Shown here in pieces: positions 6,810 through 12,296 of a stretch of 12,296 nucleotides of DNA; positions within the stretch are counted from its first letter, which is position 1, and each line of letters opens with the position of its first letter. The DNA lies in NCBI GenBank assembly GCA_017396925.1, contig JAFQKM010000070.1, positions 1 through 12,296 on the forward strand, in the 5' to 3' direction. Position numbers and translations under genes: made by a program. This DNA is from Clostridia bacterium (GTDB lineage: Bacteria > Bacillota > Clostridia > Oscillospirales > Butyricicoccaceae). The notes below the pieces were generated by a model. The model ran no database searches. It was not told where the DNA came from and worked only from the letters and a program-made list of their open reading frames with translations.

Positions 6810-7499
6810 ATGACTATTCACGAAATGCAAAATTTGAATAGAGCTGCTATGGAATATGCCTCAACAATTATTGTGCCCGGTATGACACTCGTTGAACTTC
6901 GTAAATTATGTGAGGAATATATGCTCTCACACGGTGCGGATTCCTTTTGGTATTGGGATGTGGGCTCTTTTGTGTTTGCTGGCGATAAGACTGCAGTATC
7001 GGTATCCGGTCGTGAGTATAAAACAGATGATCACATTATTGAAATGAACGATATTATCACAATAGATTTGAGCCCACAAAACAACTGCGTTTGGGGCGAC
7101 TACGCAAGAACGCTAATCGTAGAAAACGGCAGGATCGTCAAAGACATAGAACAAATTCAAAATGACGAATGGCGAGACGGCCTCAAAATGGAAGCATATC
7201 TGCACAAAGCCATGCTTGGCTTCGTGGACGAGAACACAACGTTTGAGGAGCTGTTCTACTACATAAATGATCAAATCAAAGCCCGTGGATACGTTAACCT
7301 TGATTTCCTTGGCAATTTGGGGCATTCCATAGTTAAGGACAAGAGCCACCGTATCTACATTGAAAAAGGGAACACAGAAAAACTGTCCGCTGTTGAAGCA
7401 TTTACTTTTGAACCGCATATTAGCTTGCCTGGATCTTTATACGGATTCAAAAGGGAAAACATCTACTCTTTCAATGATGATACTTTGGTAGAGCTGTAA
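6810..7499 (+). CDS. M24-family metallopeptidase-like protein (methionine aminopeptidase fold)
   Basis: The 229 residues match the 'pita-bread' catalytic domain of M24 peptidases (methionine aminopeptidase, Xaa-Pro peptidase). The five metal ligands can be placed: D86 in TIDLSP, D97 in WGDYART, H172 in NLGHSI, E201 in TFEPH and E216 in KREN. The protein should therefore bind two metal ions and be active, although the substrate is unknown. There is no N-terminal creatinase domain. It is longer than a housekeeping MetAP core only by loops, and its motifs are diverged, so a specialised M24 enzyme is likelier than the essential map gene. GGAGG lies 7 bases before the ATG. Codon use is clearly richer in A and T than in neighbouring genes (many AAT, ATT, GAA, TTT), which suggests acquisition by transfer. 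Confidence 0.75.
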   Translation: MTIHEMQNLNRAAMEYASTIIVPGMTLVELRKLCEEYMLSHGADSFWYWDVGSFVFAGDKTAVSVSGREYKTDDHIIEMNDIITIDLSPQNNCVWGDYARTLIVENGRIVKDIEQIQNDEWRDGLKMEAYLHKAMLGFVDENTTFEELFYYINDQIKARGYVNLDFLGNLGHSIVKDKSHRIYIEKGNTEKLSAVEAFTFEPHISLPGSLYGFKRENIYSFNDDTLVEL

Positions 7500-7549
7500 A
7501 ATAATTGTGATAATTGGCACATATTCATATGTATCAGACTGGCAAAGGG

Positions 7550-7580
7550 CGCACTTCTATACACCATTCGGTGTAGTGCG
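7550..7580. repeat. Isolated hairpin in the long intergenic region
   Basis: CGCAC (7550-7554) pairs with GTGCG (7576-7580), and TACACC (7560-7565) pairs with GGTGTA (7570-7575) around ATTC. TTCTA is bulged on one side. There is no T-tract, so it is not a usual terminator. Function unknown; it may be part of the mobile or transferred segment holding the M24-like gene. Confidence 0.45.
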
Positions 7581-7602
7581 TCATATGCGGCTCTGCTCAC
7601 AC

Positions 7603-7703
7603 AAAGCCTCCCCTGTGTAAGGGGAGGTGCTCCGAAGGAGCGGAGGGGTTGTCAATCCCTCAGTCAGCTTCGCTGACAGCTCCCTTTACACAAGGGAGCC
7701 TTT
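7603..7703. repeat. Miniature palindromic intergenic repeat (about 100 bp)
   Basis: The segment is a string of hairpins: CCTCCCC/GGGGAGG (7607-7627), GCTCC/GGAGC (7629-7641), GAGGG/CCCTC, GTCAGC/GCTGAC (7663-7677) and GCTCCCTT/AAGGGAGC (7679-7699). Its ends are near-inverted copies (AAAGCCTCCC and GGGAGCCTTT). I recall this mosaic type as a high-copy non-coding repeat in Faecalibacterium- and Oscillospira-like genomes, comparable to a MITE. It has no coding potential. Copy number cannot be judged from one copy. Confidence 0.7.
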
Positions 7704-7725
7704 CCAAAACCGGTAAATATTGCAA

Positions 7726-7761
7726 AAAGCCGACCTATGATTGAAACCATAGGTCGGCTTT
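7726..7761 (+). terminator. Strong hairpin, probable terminator
   Basis: A perfect 14-bp stem AAAGCCGACCTATG / CATAGGTCGGCTTT surrounds an 8-base loop. The stem ends in short A and T runs on either side, so it could work in both directions. It would end transcripts from the M24-like gene and insulate the gene at 7893. The rest of 7500-7892 shows no gene. Confidence 0.65.
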
Positions 7762-7892
7762 AACTGTTTTATAAACACCCGACACACGGCCGGGGATTTT
7801 TTAAACCACAGGTTCAATGACTTTTCTGTTTGCATGGCGTATCCTGTATACAGAAGTTATGTGATGAGAAAAGAGAGAAAAGGAGAAAAGTT

Positions 7893-8519
7893 ATGAACCT
7901 GAAAGAAGCATTCCGTTTTCAGAATAAGCTGCAGCAGCTGATGGACGAGGCCCAGGCCATCCTCAATAACCCCGGCAACGTCACCCGAACCGAAAAGACC
8001 TATCTGCGCAAAAAGGTCATGCCCGAGGCCGAAAACGAGACCGTTGTGGTCGAGCAGGACTGCCTCTATGCCGACAGGATCACCGAGGTGGCCGGGTTTC
8101 TCCTCTGGATCCTGGCACAGCGTGAAGCGCTTTCGGCAGCCATCCGCCGCACCAAAAACACCCTTCCCATCGACATGGATGGCGAAGTGTGCCTGAATAC
8201 CCTGCGCCAGAGCGCGGCCCAGACCCTCCGCCGTATGAGCGCACTGCGTGGTTCGGAAATGCAGGTGGCCAACGGCGGCTTCGGCTATCGTTTCAATGCC
8301 GAGGGCAACCAGGTCACCTATAAATGCGACGTCCGCAATGTCACCACCATCAATTTCGATCGAAACATCATCCGCAAATATCTGACCCGGCTCGACAAAA
8401 CCGCCGACGCTGTCTCTTCCGAGATCGATCGCTGTATGGTCAATGCCGAGGTCGAATACGAGGCGCCCTTTGATGTCAACGATGGCTTTGCCGACATCTT
8501 CGAGGGCTGGCTGGCATAA
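7893..8519 (+). CDS. Conserved-looking hypothetical protein, 208 residues
   Basis: I do not recognise this protein. Residues 1-25 and 55-90 look helical and charged (for example LQQLMDEAQAIL and REALSAAIRRTKNTL). A central region, about 130-165, is richer in strand-formers and contains NGGFGYRFNAEGN. The end (about 170-208) is acidic. There is no signal peptide or membrane segment, so it is probably cytosolic. The helical N-terminus is reminiscent of DIP1984-type proteins, but that is weak. The frame is open upstream to 7830, but AAGGAG about 8 bases before 7893 decides the start. Codon use is GC-rich like the bulk of the window, in contrast to the preceding gene. It stands alone, convergent with the XRE gene. 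Confidence 0.75.
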   Translation: MNLKEAFRFQNKLQQLMDEAQAILNNPGNVTRTEKTYLRKKVMPEAENETVVVEQDCLYADRITEVAGFLLWILAQREALSAAIRRTKNTLPIDMDGEVCLNTLRQSAAQTLRRMSALRGSEMQVANGGFGYRFNAEGNQVTYKCDVRNVTTINFDRNIIRKYLTRLDKTADAVSSEIDRCMVNAEVEYEAPFDVNDGFADIFEGWLA

Positions 8520-8606
8520 GTGTTTTTCCGTCCGTCCCCGGCTGCGGCCCTGCGCCCGGTTCAGGTGCAGATGAACTGTAACGCTGCACAAACCGATCGA
8601 GAGATC

Positions 8607-8628
8607 AAAAAAGCTGCCCTCGGGCAGC
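8607..8628 (-). terminator. Minus-strand intrinsic terminator
   Basis: On the minus strand GCTGCC-CGAG-GGCAGC (8628-8613) is followed directly by TTTTTT (8612-8607). The GAG-type tetraloop and six T residues make a convincing terminator. The nearest minus-strand gene is the XRE regulator, whose stop is about 190 bases upstream. Confidence 0.7.
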
Positions 8629-8817
8629 AGCAAAGGATATTGTTTTGGAACAAAGCACGCATCCCACATCCGATCTTTCGCAGATACGCACAAACGCATA
8701 TTGCCAACCCATCTTTCATCCACACCCCCCAACGTCTCCATCTGTGGAATATGGCCTTCGGGCATTGAAGATACAAAGCGGCACAGAGGCCGGCGGGCCG
8801 CACCTTCGGGTATTGCC
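8629..8817 (-). other. Non-coding stretch between XRE stop and a terminator; possible structured RNA
   Basis: No convincing gene is present on either strand across 8520-8817. On the minus strand TCCACA/TGTGGA and ATATGCG-TTTG-TGCGTAT hairpins can be drawn, and AATACCCGAAGG / AATGCCCGAAGG occurs twice near the 5' end. The stretch ends in an intrinsic terminator. It could be a long 3' untranslated region of the XRE gene or a small structured RNA. I could not match it to 6S, SRP, tmRNA or RNase P. Confidence 0.3.
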
Positions 8818-9174
8818 TTACGCGCCTTTGGCCAATATGGGGGGCAGTGCCGATTCGGCTGCGGGACGGAAAAACGGTAAAAATAAAAGTGAGCAGCAGG
8901 CTGCGGCCTGCTGCTCGTTTTTTACGATATGCAGTTTTGGTGCCGACGCTACCAGGATCTCCTCCATGGGGACTTCCAGCAGCACGCTGAGGGCATACAG
9001 ATTGTCGATGCAGGGAAGGCTGGCGCCGCGCTGCCATTTGTAGATGGCCTGGGGTTCCTCGAAACCAAAGAAGTTCTGCAGATCGCGGACGGTCAGGCCG
9101 CGGGCCTTGCGCAGCTCCACGATCTTACGGCCGGTGGCCACAGGATCAATGGTGGGGAAGGGGATATATGCCAT
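8818..9174 (-). CDS. XRE-family helix-turn-helix transcriptional regulator
   Basis: This is a 118-residue DNA-binding protein. After a short lead (MAYIPFPTIDPVATG), residues about 16-75 form a Cro/C1-type HTH: IVELRKARGLTVRDLQNFFGF, then the recognition helix in EEPQAIYKWQRG, then LPCIDNLYALSVLLEVPMEEIL. This exact style is common in Clostridia. The start is fixed by GGAGG 8-9 bases before the ATG at 9174. The last 30 residues (from about N86) are odd: E87-S95 are translated from a strong terminator hairpin, and the tail (QQAAACCSLLFLPFF) looks unrelated to the family. The original protein probably ended near residue 85. Its promoter carries a palindrome, which suggests autoregulation. Targets are unknown. 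Confidence 0.85.
   Translation of the reverse strand: MAYIPFPTIDPVATGRKIVELRKARGLTVRDLQNFFGFEEPQAIYKWQRGASLPCIDNLYALSVLLEVPMEEILVASAPKLHIVKNEQQAAACCSLLFLPFFRPAAESALPPILAKGA
8891..8923 (+). terminator. Strong intrinsic terminator, convergent gene end
   Basis: GAGCAGCAGGC (8891-8901), loop TGCG, GCCTGCTGCTC (8906-8916), then TTTTTT (8918-8923). The 11-bp perfect stem serves the plus strand, ending transcripts from the gene at 7893. On the minus strand the tail is weaker (ACTTTTATTTTT). It lies inside the reading frame of the XRE gene. Confidence 0.8.
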
Positions 9175-9223
9175 ATGGGTCGCCTCCGTTTCTTTTCTTT
9201 CATCTTGTTGTGTGGAATATTTT

Positions 9224-9251
9224 ATTATACACAGCCTGTGTGAAATGTCAA
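9224..9251 (-). promoter_or_regulatory. Consensus promoter with palindromic operator, XRE gene
   Basis: On the minus strand TTGACA (9251-9246) and TATAAT (9229-9224) are both perfect consensus boxes, 16 bases apart. A 13-bp perfect palindrome ACACAG-C-CTGTGT (9229-9241) fills most of the spacer up to the -10 box, where a repressor would block polymerase. XRE proteins commonly bind such sites in their own promoters. Confidence 0.8.
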
Positions 9252-9283
9252 GATGGCGAGAGGAAGAAGGGCAGTACATCCTG

Positions 9284-9312
9284 TTGAGGTGGCTGTGGGA
9301 TTCTGCTACAAT
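9284..9312 (+). promoter_or_regulatory. Promoter of the DUF5655-like gene
   Basis: TTGAGG (9284-9289) and TACAAT (9307-9312) are 17 bases apart, followed by AGGAGGG (9321-9327) and the ATG at 9334. It is divergent from the XRE promoter; the two -35 boxes are 32 bases apart. Confidence 0.65.
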
Positions 9313-9333
9313 AAAAGAAAAGGAGGGCGTCCT

Positions 9334-9714
9334 ATGTATCCTGATTTTCTGCTCTTTTTTGAAAAACACGCCGAAGCATTGCCCATTTATGAAAAGCTGG
9401 AAGCAGAGATCCTGGCTCGTGTTCCCGATGTCCGAATCAAGGTTGGCAAAAGTCAGATCTCCTTTTCCTGCAAACGCGGCTTTGCCTATGTGTCCTTCAA
9501 TCCTTGCCGTAAGGCTGCCGACCGTCCGCCGGTCTGGCTGACTGTGACCTTCGGCCTGGAATACGCCAAAGTCTCTCCGCGCATCGATGTGGCCACCGAG
9601 CCTTATCCCAACCGCTGGACACATCATGTGATGGTGGGCAGCCCCGAAGAGATCGATGAAGAACTGATGGGATGGATCACCGAAGCCGCTGCCTTTTCGG
9701 CGGCAAAGCGATAG
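9334..9714 (+). CDS. DUF5655-like protein
   Basis: This 126-residue soluble protein has a helical N-terminus (FLLFFEKHAEALPIYEKLEAEI), then VRIKVGKSQISFSCKRGFAYVSF, the pattern of DUF5655 proteins (K-S-x-I-S-F followed by F-A-Y-V). A second strand pair follows around VWLTVTFGLEY, then HHVMVGSPEEIDEELMGWI at the end. DUF5655 has no firmly known role; it occurs alone or attached to DNA-interacting domains. The frame is open to 9253, but AGGAGGG ahead of 9334 and the promoter position fix the start. It is divergent from the XRE regulator and may be one of its targets. The next gene follows after 74 bases and may share the transcript. Confidence 0.7.
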   Translation: MYPDFLLFFEKHAEALPIYEKLEAEILARVPDVRIKVGKSQISFSCKRGFAYVSFNPCRKAADRPPVWLTVTFGLEYAKVSPRIDVATEPYPNRWTHHVMVGSPEEIDEELMGWITEAAAFSAAKR

Positions 9715-9788
9715 CAGCGTGCCTTGCGGCCGGGGATATTCTGTGATAAGCTGTAAACAGAACCAATAAATATAAGGAGGAACCGATC

Positions 9789-10181
9789 ATGAAAAAAGTC
9801 TGTACATTCCTGAAAGAAGCCGGCACCTATTATCTGGCCACCGTCGAAGGTGATCAGCCCCGTGTCCGCCCCTTCGGCACCGCCCATATTTTTGAAGACA
9901 AGCTTTATATCCAGACCGGCAAGAGCAAGCCGGTATCCAAGCAGATGGGCGTCAATCCCAAGTGCGAGATCTGTGCCTTCAAGGATGGCGTATGGCTCCG
10001 TGTGGCCGGCGAACTGATCGAAGACGACCGCGTGGAAGCCAAAAAGTCGATGCTCGATGCCTATCCCGGCCTTCGCAACCGCTATGACGAGAACGACGGC
10101 AATACCCAGGTCCTCTACCTGAAGAATGCCACTGCCACCTTCAGCTCCTTTACCGCCGAACCCGAGACCTATACTTTTTAA
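9789..10181 (+). CDS. Pyridoxamine 5'-phosphate oxidase-fold (flavin-binding) protein
   Basis: The 130 residues match small PNPOx-like split-barrel proteins of Clostridia: FLKEAGTYYLATVEGDQPRVRPFG at residues 7-30, then IFEDKLYIQTGKSK (35-48), KPVSKQMGVNPKCEICAF (47-64) and the WLRVAGEL strand (69-76). Such proteins bind FMN or F420-like cofactors as dimers and reduce small molecules or sense flavin; the natural substrate is rarely known. They are not the vitamin B6 enzyme PdxH, which is much longer. AGGAGG lies 8 bases before the ATG. It may be cotranscribed with the preceding gene, and an intrinsic terminator follows 16 bases after the stop. Confidence 0.85.
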   Translation: MKKVCTFLKEAGTYYLATVEGDQPRVRPFGTAHIFEDKLYIQTGKSKPVSKQMGVNPKCEICAFKDGVWLRVAGELIEDDRVEAKKSMLDAYPGLRNRYDENDGNTQVLYLKNATATFSSFTAEPETYTF

Positions 10182-10197
10182 ATGATAAATCTTTCCA

Positions 10198-10225
10198 AAG
10201 AGCGCCCCTGTAGGCGCTCTTTTTG
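10198..10225 (+). terminator. Terminator after the PNPOx-fold gene
   Basis: AAGAGCGCC (10198-10206) pairs with GGCGCTCTT (10213-10221) across a 6-base loop, followed by TTT, giving a run of five T residues. Confidence 0.85.
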
Positions 10226-10235
10226 TACGCCATAT

Positions 10236-10274
10236 AAAAAGCCCCATCCGTCTTGGGGAGCTGACGGATGGGGC
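10236..10274 (-). terminator. Terminator of the opp-mgtC operon
   Basis: On the minus strand a perfect 12-bp stem (10274-10263 with 10252-10241: GCCCCATCCGTC / GACGGATGGGGC) with a 10-base loop is followed by TTTTT (10240-10236). It lies 28 bases after the mgtC stop and back-to-back with the plus-strand terminator. Confidence 0.85.
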
Positions 10275-10301
10275 AGGAAAAGGAAGGGAGTGTGGATAGA
10301 C

Positions 10302-10979
10302 TTATAATTCCTCGATATACGCAATGCCTTCCATGGTACGAAGCAGCAGCATGGCTTCTTCGTGGGGGCGGCGGCGCGGGCTTTTCAGCGTGACCGTAAA
10401 TGCGATCAGGCCGGCATTGCCGGCGTTGTCGCTTTGCGGCAACAGGTTGCTGGGGGTCAGATCATGCGTACGGACAAAGTCCAGAAAGGCGCGGATCGAT
10501 GTATCGGGCTGCAGTTCGACATAAGCATCGATCTGCTTGGTGTTTTTGTGCAGCCGGATATCCAACTCGCCCAGCAGCATCAGAATGGCAAAGATGCCCA
10601 GACTGCCGCATATGGCGACCTCGTAAAGGCCGATGCCCAGAGACAGACCGACACAGGCACTGGCCCACAGGCCGGCTGCCGTTGTCAGACCTTTGATCTG
10701 ATTACGGCTGGTGACAATGATGGTGCCGGCGCCGAGAAAACCGATGCCGCTGATGACCTGTGCACCCATACGGACGGGATCGCCCACACCATAGGCCTGA
10801 TAGACATACTGATTGGTCAGCATGACGATGCAGGCGCCCAGACAGACCAGCATGTAGGTGCGCAGACCGGCAGGGCGGTTTTTCATACCGCGCTCCATAC
10901 CGATGACGCCGCCCAGCAGAATGGCCAGCAGGATGCGAAGGGCCATGGAGGAATAGGTCAGGGTCCGCAATGTCAGCAT
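10302..10979 (-). CDS. MgtC/SapB family membrane protein
   Basis: The 225-residue protein has the MgtC core: about five membrane segments in residues 10-145, with the hallmark LLGGVIGMERGMKNRPAGLRTYMLV (21-45), a GAQVISGIGFLGAGTI segment (73-88) and the GLTTAAGLWASACVGL segment (96-111). A soluble C-terminal domain of about 80 residues follows, likely ACT-like as in this family. Members are linked to magnesium homeostasis and virulence in enterobacteria, but many Firmicutes copies are unstudied. The start is the ATG 7 bases after the oppF stop; only a weak AAAGAG lies upstream, so translation probably depends on coupling to oppF. The open frame upstream of it is the shadow of oppF. It is the last gene of the operon and is followed by a terminator. 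Confidence 0.88.
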   Translation of the reverse strand: MLTLRTLTYSSMALRILLAILLGGVIGMERGMKNRPAGLRTYMLVCLGACIVMLTNQYVYQAYGVGDPVRMGAQVISGIGFLGAGTIIVTSRNQIKGLTTAAGLWASACVGLSLGIGLYEVAICGSLGIFAILMLLGELDIRLHKNTKQIDAYVELQPDTSIRAFLDFVRTHDLTPSNLLPQSDNAGNAGLIAFTVTLKSPRRRPHEEAMLLLRTMEGIAYIEEL

Positions 10980-10986
10980 GGTCTCT

Positions 10987-11939
<953 letters not shown>

Positions 11940-11940
<1 letters not shown>

Positions 11941-12296
11941 TATTTCATCCCCCTTCTGATATGGAAGCCTTCCTGCTCATAGGCCAGGCAGGCGAAGCTG
12001 TGGGTATCGCTGACCTTGACCAGCTGGGGACGGCGCTTGAAGCATTCTTCGGTAGCATAGTCGCAGCGGGGGGCAAAGGTGCAGCCTTCGGGCAGTTCGG
12101 TCGGGTCGGGCATCAGGCCCTTGATGGGCTTGAGCATGGCCGTACGGTTCTTGATGTTGGGGAGGGAGTTGAAGAGACCCTCGGTATAGGGATGCTTGGT
12201 GTGGTCGAAGATATCGACCAGAGTGCCCTGTTCGACGATGCGGCCGGCATACATAACGGCGACTGTGTCGCAGACTTCGGCGACGATACCCAGGTC
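11940..12296 (-). CDS. oppD: Oligopeptide ABC transporter ATP-binding protein OppD (C-terminal part)
   Basis: Only the last 118 residues are inside the window; the start lies beyond the right edge. The piece begins just after the H-loop (DLGIVAEVCDTVAVMYAGRIVEQG) and contains the typical linker HPYTEGLFNSLP and the OppD/F C-terminal domain with four cysteines in CTFAPRCDYATEEC and FAC, the expected Fe-S ligand pattern. Walker A, signature and Walker B are therefore outside. The permease and binding-protein genes (oppA, oppB, oppC) are expected further right. The stop overlaps the oppF start. Confidence 0.88.

Noticed and set aside
7830..7892. Longer start for the 208-residue protein
   Set aside because: No ribosome site precedes the 7830 ATG, whereas AAGGAG precedes the one at 7893.
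8561..9037. 158-residue minus-strand open frame overlapping the XRE gene
   Set aside because: It is out of frame with the XRE regulator, runs across a terminator and has an Arg/Cys-rich shadow composition with no ribosome site.

Overview
The window looks like part of the chromosome of a GC-rich gut-type Clostridia bacterium (Bacillota, most likely Oscillospirales). The signs are strong AGGAGG ribosome sites, sigma-A promoters, clostridial-type Opp and XRE proteins, and a miniature palindromic repeat of a kind I recall from Faecalibacterium-like genomes. The taxonomy is inferred, because there is no rRNA or tRNA here.

Left part (1-5842, minus strand). A promoter at 5842-5814 drives a two-gene redox operon. 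The first gene (5769-3976) fuses a four-cluster DmsB-type ferredoxin to a FAD/NAD(P)H oxidoreductase. The second (3961-1148) fuses a TorD-type chaperone to a DMSO-reductase-family molybdenum catalytic subunit. Neither has a Tat signal or membrane anchor, so together they read as a self-contained cytosolic route NAD(P)H -> FAD -> Fe-S -> molybdenum, with an unknown oxidised substrate. Directly after it comes a separate unit: a promoter with the 19-bp spacer and 21-bp dyad of MerR-activated promoters (1140-1110), a structured leader ending in a terminator/anti-terminator pair (about 1103-902), then an ECF-type S component (866-309) and a membrane-anchored exported domain (312-1, cut by the window edge). 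The leader looks like an attenuating riboswitch of unidentified class.

Middle (5855-8923). yaaA is transcribed divergently from the redox operon from its own promoter. A visibly AT-richer M24 metallopeptidase-like gene follows, then a stretch without genes holding hairpins and a mosaic palindromic repeat, then a 208-residue protein I do not recognise.

Right part (8607-12296). An XRE regulator on the minus strand has a palindrome in its consensus promoter and reads through a strong intrinsic terminator before its stop codon. A DUF5655-like gene and a PNPOx-fold flavoprotein are on the plus strand. Convergent to them, on the minus strand, is the 3' end of an oligopeptide ABC transporter operon: oppD (partial), oppF and a terminal mgtC/sapB gene, closed by an intrinsic terminator.

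The most novel content is the doubly fused soluble Mo oxidoreductase pair and the doubly regulated ECF/exported-domain unit beside it.
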